Source: Panicum virgatum (Eukaryota; Streptophyta; Magnoliopsida; Poales; Poaceae). From it: 64,000 bases of DNA. Of this stretch, positions 10,450 through 22,713 are shown one piece after another (position 1 is the stretch's first letter; every line of letters begins with the position of its first letter). Below the pieces are notes generated by a model. It was not told the origin of the DNA. It was given only the letters and a program-made list of their open reading frames with translations, and did not search any database. Both the position numbers and the translations under genes were made by a program. Location: positions 17,716,403-17,780,402 of the forward strand of contig NC_053144.1 in NCBI RefSeq assembly GCF_016808335.1, in the 5' to 3' direction.

Positions 10450-13400
10450 ATGGTCGCGCCGCCCCTCCTCCTGCTGCTCCTGCTCGCCGCCGTATCCTTC
10501 TCCCGCGCCGCCGCGGCCGGGGCTCGCGTGGTGGGGGAGGACTACGTCCGGCCGCCGCCGGCGCGGCCCCACCGCAAGGCGCTCCTGAGCATCTTCCCCT
10601 GGAGCAAGAAGGAGGCCTCCGCATCCGACCCGCAGCAGGTGAGGGTTGCTCCCTCCAACTCCACGCGGCGTCGTCCGCTGCTGGCTCCGCGGCCTGGGGT
10701 CCGGCCATTCTCGAATTGATGAGTTGGGATCGATTCAGGGGGGGAGTGTTTGTTGGGGGTGTGGGATCGGTCCAAGAAAGGGCCCTTCCTTTCTTGATTA
10801 GGCGGCAACCGAGAGCCACCAGGGGGTTTCTTGGTTGGTTCTTGATCTGGATAGCTCCGTTTGGATCGGAGTAGTCGATTTGGTGCTGTTCGTGGCCATC
10901 TATCGACATTTTCCCCTGATTAACTGCAATTAGTCAAATTCAAAAGAAGGGTTCAACTGATTTACTGTATGTTGAGTCGTTCTGTCTCGGTTTCCATAAT
11001 CAGAAGGGAATAGCTCCTAAGCTCCCCGCTCATCTCTAATCCTCTGAATTTTTTCTCCCCTCAGTCTATGTCTCTTTCGTGGGTGACGTCATCCCACTCG
11101 TACAGATGCAGTATGCTGCGTTTCTGAATTACATAGTTACTTGTCAGTTCTAGTATATGGTCAACAACTGATTAACTGGACAAGCAGCATCCATATTAGT
11201 CCAAGAATTTGAGCTCTGCTGGGTGGGCCCATAATTGTGGGAATGGCCAAGAAACCACATTGATGGCCATTTTAATGTTCCAGTTTCCGGTATGATAATG
11301 CGGAAATTCAATATCATTGAATGCCATGACAATTGCCTACTTATGAGTCAAATAGACCTTAGTAACATTCTCCACTTGGCACACAGTTATGATCGTTCTT
11401 TTATAATATATATTATATACTGATTCTGTATCGTTACCTTCGTTTGTATGGCCATACTCCCTGATAAGGCTTCTCTGCTAGTTTTGATGGCTTTGCGCCC
11501 AAATATTACTTACTCCATGCACAATGATGTCTTTATGTTGAATAGAGTACCCAGCGCAGATCTCTCAGCATTATTGTTTAGTTTGAAAAATAACTTGGAT
11601 TTGTATATCTTCTATAAGATTTGTAACTTGGCATCATCAGTTGAATACTTGAATTTCATTGGTACCTATGTTCATTTCATGAGACCTCTCCTATATTCAA
11701 GGTTCATTTCATCAATATTTCCCTAATTATAGGAGTGTATTGGGTTTCTAGGTGCACATATGGTACGAGTAGACTTGTCAGATAAATATCACCATTTCTT
11801 AAACTGTGGTACAAGTGTAGTTACCTTATATTATGAAGTTGAGTGAGTGTAAATTTCACGAGGCCTGTTGATAACAAATTTACTTATTTGATACATAAAA
11901 ACAATTAGGTGATAAGTCTCATGTTATAGACTTGGATTATTATTATTCATGGGTAATCTGTTAATGTGCCATACTGAGGGCTTAGGCTTTCTTTTTTGGA
12001 TTTTTTCCTATTTTCTTGATGGTTACCCCATCTTCATTGTCGTTTCTTAGAAGCTTACCAGAATATTATCCATGTTAAGCAATGCATTAATGTATCTGAG
12101 ATTCTGATCCCTAAAGCTGAAATTCGTTGCAGAAGGCCCTTGTGCATTTCATGAGCATTTAGTACCTAATCCTGTTTGCACTATTTCTTTTATTCTCAAT
12201 ACTATATGCTCGTAAAAATGGTCATGAACAGCTCAAATGTATGTAATCACATGTTCTACAGGTGCACATATCGCTAGCGGGAGAAAAGCACATGAGAATA
12301 ACATGGATTACAGATGATAACTCTGCCCCCTCTGTGGTGGACTATGGAACCAAAGAAGGAGCATACACAATGACATCTCAAGGAGAAAGCACATCCTACA
12401 GCTACTTATTGTATAGCTCAGGAAAAATTCATCATGTAGTTATTGGACCTCTTGAGGACAACACTATTTATTACTACCGATGTGGAGGGCAAGGTCCGGA
12501 ATTCCAATTTAAGACCCCTCCATCCCAATTTCCGTTGTCATTGGCTGTTGTTGGTGATCTTGGGCAGACTAGTTGGACAAAATCAACTCTGGATCACATT
12601 AAGCAGTGTGAGCATGATATGCTTTTACTCCCTGGTGATCTCTCTTACGCTGATTTTATGCAACATTTGTGGGATTCCTTTGGTACATTGGTTGAGCCAC
12701 TTGCTAGCACACGACCTTGGATGGTGACAGAAGGAAACCATGAGAAGGAGCACATTCCGTTTCTTGAGTCAGGGTTTCAGTCATATAATGCACGATGGAA
12801 AATGCCTTATGAAGAGAGTGGATCTACCTCAAATTTGTACTACTCTTTTGAGGTTGCAGGGGCACACATTATAATGCTTGGGTCCTACACAGATTATGAT
12901 GAGAGCTCAGATCAGTATGCTTGGCTCAAGGTATGAAACTTCATTATTGAAATCCCTTCTCCATTTAAAGGAATGAAGGTATCGCTAAATTACGTTTACT
13001 AGGATTAAGAATATACTAATGATTCCAAGTCATACACAGTGTACCAGTCATCTTTAATTTTAATTACTCTCTGCATCCCAAAATATAACTACTTTTAGTT
13101 ATCCTAAGTCAAATATCTTGGATTGGACCGAATTTATATGAAAATATATCAAGATCTATAGCACAAAATTAGTCCCATGCAATCAATCATGTCATATATT
13201 TTCATGGTATACTTATTTGGTTCCATAGATCTGAATAATAATTTTTTCTTTAAACTTGGTCAAACCTGAGATAGTTTAACTTAGGACAACCCTAAAAGTA
13301 ACTATATTTTGAGACAGAGTATTAGTTAGTGGTTATTTATGGTCCATGGATATTTGTTTGTGTATTGAAGAGGATGTCTTAACTTCAAAATCCCTACTCA

Positions 13401-14166
13401 GTCATTCTTGCTGACAATACATAAGATATTTTATGCATTGACTTCTCCGCTTTTCAGGCTGATCTTGCCAAGGTTGATAGGAAGAAAACACCATGGCTTA
13501 TGGTATTGTTGCATGCCCCGTGGTATAATAGCAATTGGGCTCATCAGGGTGAAGGTGACAGTATGATGGCTGCGATGGAGCCTTTGCTCTATGCTGCTCA
13601 TGTGGATATGGTAATAGCGGGTCATGTGCATGCTTACGAACGCGCGGTATGACTCCCCATAAATCCCTAAACTTCAGTCTGCATGATTGTTCAAATTTGA
13701 GCCACTGTGACCATTTAGTTGATCTGAATGGAAAATCCATATGATGTTAGATCATTCTTTGTGCAGGAGCGCGTCTACAATGGCAGGCTTGATCCTTGTG
13801 GTGCTGTTCACATAACTATCGGGGATGGCGGAAACCGTGAAGGCTTGGCCCACAGGTACCACCTGACTATCACTGTAGATATGCCTCTGAATTTAGGCAT
13901 TTCAGCATCATTAGAGATATGGTTAATTGCTTCTTGGCATGTTCAGGTATCGTAATCCGAAGCCAGCTTGGTCAGTCTTCAGGGAAGCGAGCTTTGGTCA
14001 TGGCGAGCTAAAGATCATGAACTCCACCCATGCCCACTGGACCTGGCACAGGAACGACGATGAAGAGCCAGTGAGAACGGATGACGTGTGGATAAACTCG
14101 CTGGCTGGTTCCGGGTGCATCCAGGAAGGCAGCAGTGAGTTGAGGAAGATTCTAATGTCTCCTTGA
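10450..14166 (+). CDS. PAP18: Purple acid phosphatase, PAP18 type
   Basis: Five exons join in phase: 10450-10638, 12262-12930, 13458-13646, 13767-13855 and 13947-14166, giving 451 residues. The start at 10450 gives a clean signal peptide (a run of Leu and Ala), which is why I prefer it to ATG 10399. All five metal-binding blocks of plant purple acid phosphatases are present: GDLG near residue 161, GDLSYAD near 188, GNHE near 221, VLLH near 302 and GHVHAYER near 341. The family hydrolyses phosphate esters with a two-metal (Fe-Zn or Fe-Mn) centre and is usually secreted, vacuolar or wall-bound. From memory, the stretch from DPQQVHISLAG onward is very close to Arabidopsis PAP18. The gene looks intact. 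Intron 1 is 1.6 kb, and intron 2 carries a Stowaway MITE. Confidence 0.93.
13067..13319. mobile_element. Stowaway MITE in phosphatase intron 2
   Basis: TA flanks both ends. The left arm CCCAAAATATAACTACTTTT pairs with the right arm AAAAGTAACTATATTTTGAG. The element lies wholly within the intron between 12930 and 13458 and leaves both splice sites intact. Confidence 0.75.
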
Positions 14167-15039
14167 GAACAACTGCTGCACCTGGCGATTCGCTACAACT
14201 CAGTCTAAAAGATCCTGCCATGTATTGTATATATCTCCACGACTTGATAAACTAACACCGAAAAGAGAAACTAAAGCGTTGTGCTGTATATTGTAGACTG
14301 TTGATCAAGGGTGATTGTCGCGGAGCACTTTTGTTGTGTAATATGATGTTTGTAGCAAGTAATATTTCTGTATACTGTGATGCTGTAATGGACTCAAATT
14401 GATATCTCAGAAAGGGCGTGCGACATACTTAACCGGAGTAGAAAATAAAAATAATCACTGCTCTAATTGTGATCTTGCATCAGGAATAGAATTATGAGGA
14501 ACGAATCAATGGACTACAGGGAGACATGAACCGGAACACCGAAAGGACACAGCCAGACAGGCAAACAATGTGCGAATGGTCATGTAAAAGTTCCAAAAGC
14601 TATGGTGATGTAGGCTGGCATGATCACATAAAATTTCTCTACCTTTTTGTTTCTACTCGTAAATATCATCATTTAAATTGGAAAAAATATATGTTATGAT
14701 AATTGGTTTCATAATGAATATACTAATATCATTTTTATGTTGACATCATTATAATATTTTTGCTATTTATAGTTAAAGTTAAAAATGTTTGATTTCAGAC
14801 AAACCTAAAAGTAACTATATTTTGGGATAGAGGGAATATTTGTTTAGGACGTAAGATTTGGTTGGTACGAAAAATGTTAGTCACCCAATATTTATAACAT
14901 AGACGTTCCTTGCTTCATTGAGGACTTCAAATACTCTGACTCTAAGACCCATTCTCTTCTTCTTTTCTTTAATCTTTCTCAATAATCCCATTACAGCAAT
15001 GATACTTGGTAAATTCAAGATTCCAAAATATAGACTAAA
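14167..15039. other. 3' UTR of the phosphatase, then spacer with a half MITE
   Basis: The first 200-250 bases are probably 3' UTR. Near 14800-14850 the phrase AAAAGTAACTATATTTTGGG repeats the right arm of the Stowaway element in the phosphatase intron. Its left arm is not obvious, so this is probably a broken copy. Bases 15031-15039 are the left target duplication of the next element. Confidence 0.45.
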
Positions 15040-15564
15040 GGAAAAAGTCTATATCACCCCCTCAACTATGGGGTTGGACTACATAACCCCCCAAACTATG
15101 AAATAGTATATATCACCCCCTGAACTTTCCAAAACCGGTCAAATTACCCCCTAAATCAGTTTTGAAAAATCATAGTAAATCACAGAAAAATCATAAAATA
15201 AAAAATCAAATTCTGTTAGACTCCAAATGAGTAGATCTACACAATGAACATATAATATGGTATGCTTTAGTACAAATTTTTACAGTTATGAAGAAAAACA
15301 TAGATCTAAAGCTACAGCAAAAAAAATATACTAAAGCATATCATATTATATGTTCATTGTGTAGATCTACTCATTTGGAGTCTAACATAATTCGATTTTC
15401 TATTTTATGATTTTTTTGTGATTTACTATGATTTTTCAAAACTGATTTAGGGGGTAATTTGACCGGTTTTGAAAAGTTCAGGGGGGGTGATATTAGACCA
15501 TTTCATAGTTTGGGGGGTTATGTAGTCCAACCCCATAGTTGAGGGGGTGATATAGACTTTTTCC
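15040..15564. mobile_element. Mutator-like foldback MITE with 9-bp duplication
   Basis: The 525-bp element begins GGAAAAAGTCTATATCACCC and ends with its reverse complement. It is palindromic over nearly its whole length. The 9-mer TAGACTAAA lies immediately on both sides (15031-15039 and 15565-15573). Long terminal inverted repeats plus a 9-bp duplication are the hallmark of Mutator-superfamily insertions. No coding region is present. Related copies lie around 40245-44690 and 56038-57229. Confidence 0.85.
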
Positions 15565-15699
15565 TAGACTAAATAATCGTGTTCACACCATAGTTCTTCT
15601 GATGATTTTAGGGATTGGGATAGGCAGAACCTTTATTCCATCATGCATCTAGTAGAACCTAGAGACAAGCGCTGTTCTGGAATTCAGAAGATTAATTTG

Positions 15700-18600
15700 C
15701 TACAGCTTAGATGATCTGACTTGGGCTTTGAGCACTCTTCTCAAAATTTTTCCTGAAGCAGATTTTGGTATACTGTCCACAAACGTAACTTTCCTCAATC
15801 TCTTGTAATACGTGACCTGAAATGTTGTGCACGAAAAAAGTCACTACGATGTTAGAAGGGTCATATTTCAGTTAACGTGGGAGTACTGAGCATTCCGTTA
15901 GTGGAGGAGGGTCCAGAACATACTCCATTCAGGAATCACAGATGTTTCGTTCTAGTGGGAGGTTTATTAGAGATCAACTAGTTGTTGGTCACAATTAAGC
16001 CTAGGCTTGCAGCCAACCTCACCTGCTTTTCAATAAATTTCTGGACATCAACTTCAGACAGTGAACTGTTAGGCGATCGTACAACATAGGCAATGGGAAC
16101 TTCCCCCGCTTCAGGATCAGGATACCTTGGAAAAAGGAGATATACTTCCAAAATAAGAGACAAGAAAGCAACATGATTGAAGGTTTTTTTTTCTATAAAA
16201 AAGCTATAAACACTAGAATCTAAACTGTTCAGCTTACGGGATGACAACAGCATCAAGAATTTCTGCATGAGACAGAAGCAATCCTTCAAGCTCAGCTGGA
16301 GCAATCTGCCAGTAAATAAAGAAAGATACAAAACTCCATTAAATAATAATAAAATAAGATACAAAAGATAATAAGAAGTTTGACTTTATGAGGTACTTTG
16401 ACCAAATGTACCTCATACAGATAAAATTCTTACAATAACTGTAAGAGCTTCTTAAGTCATTTGTGAATTATGGTGACCATTCTATTCAACTTGTCTCCAG
16501 CTTACCGCCGGATGAAGTTGCTCAATGCTTATTTTGGTAAAGCTTCTCTTTCATTCATGGTTCTACAGAAAGATTGCGCCTGCATTCTCTTTCACTTGAA
16601 ATTTCCATATAGTTACAAATATACCTAAAGTACTGCCCTCTTTATTTCCAGAAGGATGTCATATAATCATATATATGTTAACGTGCAATCAAACTCTTGA
16701 TACCTTGTCCTTCAAAAAAAAACTCTTGATACCTTGACCACTAGAATAAAGAAATATTGTTTAGATCTTGTGTTAATATCGAGCTATCTACGGGTATAGA
16801 TCTTGAGTGAATGTATCACGCCGTATGATATTTCAACAATGCTTACAAGTTACAGCACACATGCGCCATTAGTAGAACAGACATAAAAAGAAATAGGCCA
16901 CAATTTGGTATAATGGAAAGTTTAATTTTCCCTAACATTATTATAAGAAATGGCTCACTAAAATTAAAAATTAGTTTTTTAAAAAAAATGAAATTCTTTA
17001 CCTGGAAACCTTTGTACTTAATCAGCTCTTTAAGTCTATCGACAACATAAAGTTGGCCTCTCTCATCAAAGTATCCAAGGTCACCAGTATGCAACCATCC
17101 TCGCTTGATTGTGAACTCAGTAGCTTGCACATTGTTGAAATATCCTATACAATGTCCCAAATAAAGTAAGGAGAAAAATCTGACCAGTTTTTTTTTGGCC
17201 CATAGTCTGTGAACAAGAGTATAGAATTATGACAGGGAATAGGTGTAGTATCTTTATACAAATGCTAGTTGTCTTTTCTTTTTTAATTATTATGCCAATC
17301 ACTAGCCATTGATAAATTGTTCTTTATCAATAAACAGCTGCAGTGACCGTTGTAAACTTGTAATATCATTTGAATGAACTTGGTAGTGTGTAATTGATCT
17401 AGAAATTGGTATCTTTAGCGAATAAAGCTCCCCTCCAGATCATAAAATACACAGAGAACGATTAAAAGCAACACCTGCCCACTACAATCTGAATTTACCT
17501 CGCATTATGTTTGGTCCACGAACACAGATTTCTCCTAGTTGATTCGGAGGCAGATGCTTCATTGTCTTCGCATCGACAATCTTTGCTTCCACTTCACTGA
17601 CAAGTGCTCCAGTTGAACCAAACTCACGGGTACGTCCCTTTAGCGGGTACTCCGACGATATCATCCCACAGGTTTCAGTCATACCATAGCTCTGCAAGAG
17701 GAGCACCACAGGTTAGTCTAAAGTGTGAACTGCTCTTGAAGCTCGGTGCACTGGCACTTTAATATCTTTCTCGACCCTTTGGTAAGTATCAAGCAACGGT
17801 GGCCATTTGCGGGGAGTGCCTTTCATTCACAAAGAACCTCCATATTGGAGATATCATTGATCGAGATCGATCGAAAGAGAGTTTATGATGAATTTTTTTA
17901 ATTACACAGTATAACTCAGACACTCACCACGCACGTACACTCACACCTCTATGAACACCATAAGCAAACCCAATCACTATGAGCATCTTCGAAGACTGAG
18001 CTGGCTCCTTAATATTGACAAAGTCACCACAGACGCCTCGCTGTCGACGGAAACATCGCCTACCACTGAATGCATAACACTGTTAAATCTTAGAAAATTC
18101 GCTCCTTTTATGAGTTTTGATTTATTAAACTTACATGTGTGGCGTCTTTACGGCAGTTCAAAATCTTTACATGAGAGACTTGATCATCGGAAGTATATAT
18201 TTAATGGAGCTTCAGGATAGACTAGACGTATCATTTGTCATCAATAGCATGGAATAAATTCTCATACTATATCTTTAATGGAGCTTCATGATAGACTAGA
18301 GGTGATATTTGTCATTGATACCACGGATAAATCCTCATACGACTCTGTTCGTTGCTTGTTGTCCTAATCAGTCTTGCTGTGATGCTATTTTCAAATCACC
18401 AGCGTTCCTTGTTGCCGAGGCCGCCTTGCTGGCTTTCCAAAGTGGTAGCTGACTGCCTTGCTGGTGCATCACGATAATTGCCCAAAGCCAGCCGCCGTGG
18501 ATGATCGTTGATCGACCAATCGTATTGCTACTAATCTGCCAGAGTCTACATACGACTTGGACCCAGGGACGCAAGGTGATATGCTAGAAAATTTTTATTA

Positions 18601-21480
18601 TTTCATACTTCTGGAATCTGACCAACGACTTCTGATAGTTAGGGCGTGTTTGGCACAGCTCCAGATCCTAAAAAAACAACTCCATTCCAAATTTTTCTAG
18701 CCAAACGCCTCGGCTCCAGAAACTCCAGATCCGCAAAAAACATGGATCTAGCTCCCAACTCCACCAATTCTATAGAGCATCTCAAAGAGTGCTTTGAAAA
18801 CTCAGTTTTATGGAGTTGGTGAAAATTATCCATCTTTGCCATCCGTCACACATACCCCTTCCCCTTTTTTTTCCCGTCGTTTCCGGCGCGCGACGCTTCT
18901 TCTCCCCGACGTTTCTTCTTCCGATCTCCTCCCCTGGGCGCCGGCGCCGTAGACCATCACGGCATCTGGGTGTCCGGCGAGCCGCCGGGATGTCGAACTC
19001 GGTTCCCCCTCCACCGCCTCCGCCGTTTTCCTCCTCCAATCAACCCCCAAGAAACCCTAGGGTAGGCCTTCGTCATCCAGCGTCCGCTGGCGGCGGCGTG
19101 TCCGGACATGGCGGCTTGGGCGTGGCTGGCCTTGACGGCCTTGGCGCGGCCGCCGTTGGGGGCCTTGGCGCGGCCGACGGTCTGCAGGGCGTGGGCGCGG
19201 CTGGCCTTCACGGCCTGGGCGTGGCCGGCGGCCAGCACAGCCCGGGCGACATGGCCGGAACTCCGGTGGGTGCGGCATTGACATCCAGGGGTAACAGACG
19301 CTCCAACAAAAAATCAAGGGATGATGAGGTATATTATTCTTCTATCTAGAATTTCACTCATGTGTTGTGGTAGCAAATTTCAACAATGTTTTCGAGAATC
19401 ATGGATAGGGTGATCAAATGGCTTGGAATGATGAGCATACCGCACTTGTTTGCAAGTTGTTCGCTCGATTTGATCGTGATCCTAATTTTATGCCTACAAT
19501 ACCGCAAAGGTACAAACAATTTGCCGTTCCAGCAGACGCATCGAATACATCTACTGCGGAAGCCAGTGTCACTTGTATGGATACTTTTCAGGATGAACTT
19601 GCCACAACACTCGCTCTTGGTTGGAACTAGCTTGTAATGGAATAGTGAAATTTTATACTTCTTAGCATTTGAACAATTGATGTGTGTTAACGGATTGTGA
19701 TGATCAAAGTTATTATGTGATCAAATGGATGGCATGTTTATTTGATATTTGCAAAAAAAAAAAGACATCCTCCTTGCTCCATGCACTAGTACAGGCGCAA
19801 CAAGAAAAAAAATAGAAAACAAAAAAAACAAGGGCAAAAAAGGGAAATCCGATCAAAACCTCTGTTTCTGGAGCTGGAGCTGTTATTTTGCCAAACGCAT
19901 TTCTTTAGCTCCACAATGAGAGCCTAGCTCCGCGCTAGAGCTGCTCTATGGTGGAGCAGCAGCTCCAGAGCTGAGCTCTGCCAAACACGCCCTTAATTTC
20001 AGACTTCCAGTCCTGGTTTCAGTTCAGCCTACTGCCTGCCGGAAAAATACTCCAGACATGCTAGAGAAGTAATTTAACTATCTCTTTTTGTTGGAGTATC
20101 TACTAAGTCCTTCGTACGAGCTAGAACTATTCTGCATTTGTACATTGATTATTGTAGTTCTATTTCTTTAAAGATATAGCAAGTCCCATTTTAGAGTTTG
20201 GCATAGGCTCCTAATTTTGCCGGGCCGGTCCTGATCTTGAGAATGTTTTAAGTTCAAGTCATAAGCTAATGTTTTAAATTGTTCTAATTCACTCCTTTAT
20301 CCTCATAGGGACATACTAGATCGGGATATATAGCGTACGTAGTATACAAAAATGTTCTTCATTTAAAAAAAGGGGGGGGGGGGGGGGGGGGGGGCGGGGG
20401 AGGAGGGGCGGGCAGCTCTGATGGAACTACAGAATCTCGAAAATGCTCCCTCACCTGGATAATCGCGGCGTCGGGGAATTTTTCTGCCACGGCCTCCATA
20501 ACGTCCTTGCCGAGCGGCGCGCCGCCGGAGACGATGCACCTGAGAGAGCTGAGGTCGTGCCTGCCGCCCGTCCCATGCCTGGCGAGCGCGATCATCACCG
20601 GCGGCGCGCAGACGAGGTAGGTGACGCGGTGCCGCTCCACGGCGTCGACGTCGAAGCGGGCCGTCACGACGACGGTGTTGCCGCGCTGCAGCTGGGCAAG
20701 CGTGACGAAGGACATGCCGAACATGTGGAACATGGGCAGGAAGCAGAGGAACACGTTGCGCCCCTCCCCGAGCTCGTCCTGGTCCGACGTCGCCGCTGTC
20801 GCCGCCGCGACGAAGTTGCCGTGGGTGACCACGACGCCCTTGCTCACCCCCGTAGTGCCCGACGAGTAGAACAGCGCCGCCGTGTCGCTCTGCCTGGTCG
20901 GCGGCCGGCGGTACTCCGTCTCCTGCACCCCGGCGACGAGGTCCGAGTAGAGGGTGACGGTGCTGGCGTAATCCGAAGGCGCGGAGGCGCCGCCGTCGCC
21001 GTCCAGGAGGATGGCGGGGAGGCGGAGGTCGGCGATCTTGGGCAGGAGCTCGGAGACGGTGACGACGAGCTTGGCGCTGGCGTCGGCCACCTGCCTGGCG
21101 ATCTCCCGCGAGGTGTAGCGCGGGTTGGCCGTGGTGGCGACGGCGCCGAGCGCGGTGACGGCGAGGAAGCAGACCGGGTAGAGCACGCAGTTGGGCGCGA
21201 GGAGGAGCACGACGTCGCCGCGGCGGACGCGCGCGCGGGAGGACAGCGCGGCGGCCGTGGCGAGCACCGCGGCGCGGAGGGCCTCGAAGGTGAGTGCGCG
21301 GCCCGTCGCGGCGTCCACGAGCGCCGGCGCGGAGGGGAACGCGGCGGCGCGGCGAAGGACGAGGTCGGGGAGGGACAGCGTCGCGTCGGAGGCGTTGCGT
21401 GCCGCCGGGCGTGGCGAACGGTACACGCCGTCGGAGCCGTAGCCCGCAGCCGGTGATGCCGTGTCCGCCATGGTTGCCAT
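15700..21480 (-). CDS. Peroxisomal 4-coumarate:CoA ligase-like enzyme, copy A
   Basis: Six exons on the minus strand join in phase: 21480-20455, 17691-17499, 17144-17002, 16305-16238, 16125-16023 and 15816-15700, giving 549 residues. A second in-frame ATG lies at 21471. The protein has the AMP-binding P-loop [11 protein letters not shown] near residues 205-215, GEICVRG (4CL box II), [13 protein letters not shown], the hinge [13 protein letters not shown], and the C-terminal catalytic lysine in [11 protein letters not shown]. It ends in SSKL, a peroxisomal targeting signal. Family members activate carboxylic acids, including jasmonate precursors or fatty and cinnamic acids, to CoA thioesters via an acyl-adenylate. 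The substrate here is unknown. Compared with copy B it lacks four residues (LAAV) after ARFDVDAV. Intron 1 is 2.8 kb, against 0.2 kb in copy B, because transposons have inserted. Confidence 0.9.
17905..18115. repeat. Grass-wide dispersed repeat fragment in ligase A intron 1
   Basis: Phrases such as GACTGAGCTGGCTCC, GACAAAGTCACCACAG and GCCTCGCTGTCGACGG are familiar from a repeat found across grass genomes. I cannot assign its class from sequence alone. Confidence 0.4.
18200..18345. repeat. Tandem duplication, period about 74 bp
   Basis: TTTAATGGAGCTTCA, then GATAGACTAGA, then ATTTGTCAT occurs in two successive copies within ligase A intron 1. The second copy differs at several positions. Confidence 0.6.
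18642..19992. mobile_element. PIF/Harbinger element in ligase A intron 1
   Basis: The ends read GGGCGTGTTTGGCACAGCTC on the left and the reverse complement of GGGCGTGTTTGGCAGAGCTC on the right. TTA lies on both sides (18639-18641 and 19993-19995), the standard PIF/Harbinger target duplication. At 1351 bp it is larger than a typical Tourist MITE and carries one plausible two-exon gene. It has no visible transposase, so it should depend on a transposase in trans. It lies antisense to the ligase gene. Confidence 0.85.
18990..19630 (+). CDS. ORF1-like (MYB/trihelix-type) protein of the Harbinger element, shortened
   Basis: Exons 18990-19328 and 19409-19630 join in phase 0 across a good GT-AG intron and give 186 residues. 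The first exon is Pro-, Gly- and Ala-rich and ends in a basic stretch ([12 protein letters not shown]). The second begins [16 protein letters not shown], which resembles the first helix of the SANT/MYB-like domain in the accessory ORF1 of PIF/Harbinger elements. It then passes into a short acidic, Thr-rich tail. The remaining helices seem to be missing, so DNA binding is doubtful. The Gly-Leu-rich part of exon 1 consists of imperfect short repeats and may be translated by chance. Expression is unproven. Confidence 0.45.
20372..20400. repeat. Poly-G tract (G23-C-G5)
   Basis: A 23-base G run followed by C and five more G lies in ligase A intron 1, about 55 bases past the donor on the transcribed strand, where it reads as poly-C. 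Such runs are unstable and prone to sequencing error, so the exact length is uncertain. Confidence 0.8.
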
Positions 21481-21559
21481 GCCTGCCTCCTGTCGCTGCT
21501 GCAACGGAATGGAGCTCTGATTTGCCTATCTTCCTCTCCGGATGTTCCTGGTTTGGTGC

Positions 21560-21860
21560 GATATATATTATTAGCATAGTATTCGTACGTTGCTACCGAT
21601 AATATAATAGTTCTATATAGTGCTATCAACTTTATGTTCGTTCACTGGATGTAGGTCGTTCACTTGATGTACATGTCGTGATATAATTGTACGAGACATT
21701 GATCATCGTTGTTCCGATTAAGATTTTGATTGATTTGTTCGGATTCCATTTAAGATTCCGCTTGATTTGTCCGAACTCCTATTAGAACTCCGATTGACGG
21801 ATTGAGGAAACAACATTGCTTGCTTTAAAAATAGTAGAGATAGAGAAAGAGATAGAGATG
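21560..21860 (-). mobile_element. Short Helitron-like element upstream of ligase A
   Basis: Read on the minus strand, the 5' part has a pyrimidine-rich TCTCTACTATTTTTAAAGC start, a middle with AATCCGAACAAATCAATC, then CAATGTCTCGTA, and a 3' part ATTATCGGTAGCAACG. The same order of blocks occurs on the plus strand at about 60100-60346. Ends are approximate. It lies within 100 bases of the ligase A start codon, so it may form part of that promoter. Confidence 0.55.
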
Positions 21861-21882
21861 TAGATATAGATATAGATAGAGA

Positions 21883-22713
21883 CTAGGAAAATTTGCCCGT
21901 GCGTTGCAACGGGCAAAGTTGGTATAAGTAGCGAATACGTATAAAGTTGTCTATGCGTTAATTTGTAAGGATCTGTATTGGACAAAGAGCTAGTCCGAAC
22001 TACATATGGGATGGACTAAGGCCCACCTGCCAATGACACAGTGGACCAAACCAAAAATTTAAATGGAAACATTACACGTTTAGTTATACCTATTTCTAAA
22101 GTGGTCAAGTGGTCAAGTGGCTGGTTTTAACGTTGGCACGTTGACTTCCAACCTTGGATAACCAAGCAAATTATATTAACTTGCCAATTACGTCCCGGCA
22201 TTGCTACGAACAAAATTTGTATAAGTATGACATAAGTATATGTGCCGTACATTAATTTGTAGAAATCTAAGTGATTGAGTCATGGACGGAGGGGACTGGT
22301 CTGACTCACATATGTTATAGCTAAGGCTCAACTGTCAATAATATAGGATGGACCAAAATAAAAATTTAAATGGAAACTTTAGTTATAACTATTTCTAAAG
22401 TGGTCAAGTGGTCAAATGGCTGGTTTTAACATTGGCACGTTGACTTCCAGCCTTGGATAGCCAAGCAAATTATATTAACTTGCCAATTATGTCCCGGAAT
22501 TGCTATGAACAAAGTTTATATAAGTATCACATAAGTATATGTGCTCGTACATTAATTTGTAGAAATCTAAGTGATTGAGTCATGGACGGAGGGGACTGGT
22601 CTGACTCACATATGTTATGGGCTAAGGCCCAACTGTCAATGGCACAAGATGAACCAAACTAAAAATGGAGGTGCAAACCTTACTTGCTTTAGAAATAGCG
22701 AAATAGATATAGA
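21883..22713 (-). mobile_element. Non-autonomous Helitron built of 300-bp tandem units
   Basis: On the minus strand the 5' end is TCTATATCTATTTCGCTATT. The 3' end has the hairpin CCCGTTGCAACGCACGGG followed by a short spacer and CTAG. The element sits between A and T (21882 and 22714), as Helitrons do. Internally there are about 2.6 tandem copies with a period near 300 bp: ATTAATTTGTAGAAATC starts at 22251 and 22551, and a diverged copy starts at 21957. No Rep/helicase coding region is present. Confidence 0.8.

Noticed and set aside
20443..21456. Plus-strand open frame of 337 codons opposite ligase A exon 1
   Set aside because: It is the complement of a GC-rich coding exon with strong codon bias. 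The minus strand encodes a complete adenylation domain and the plus frame has no domain.
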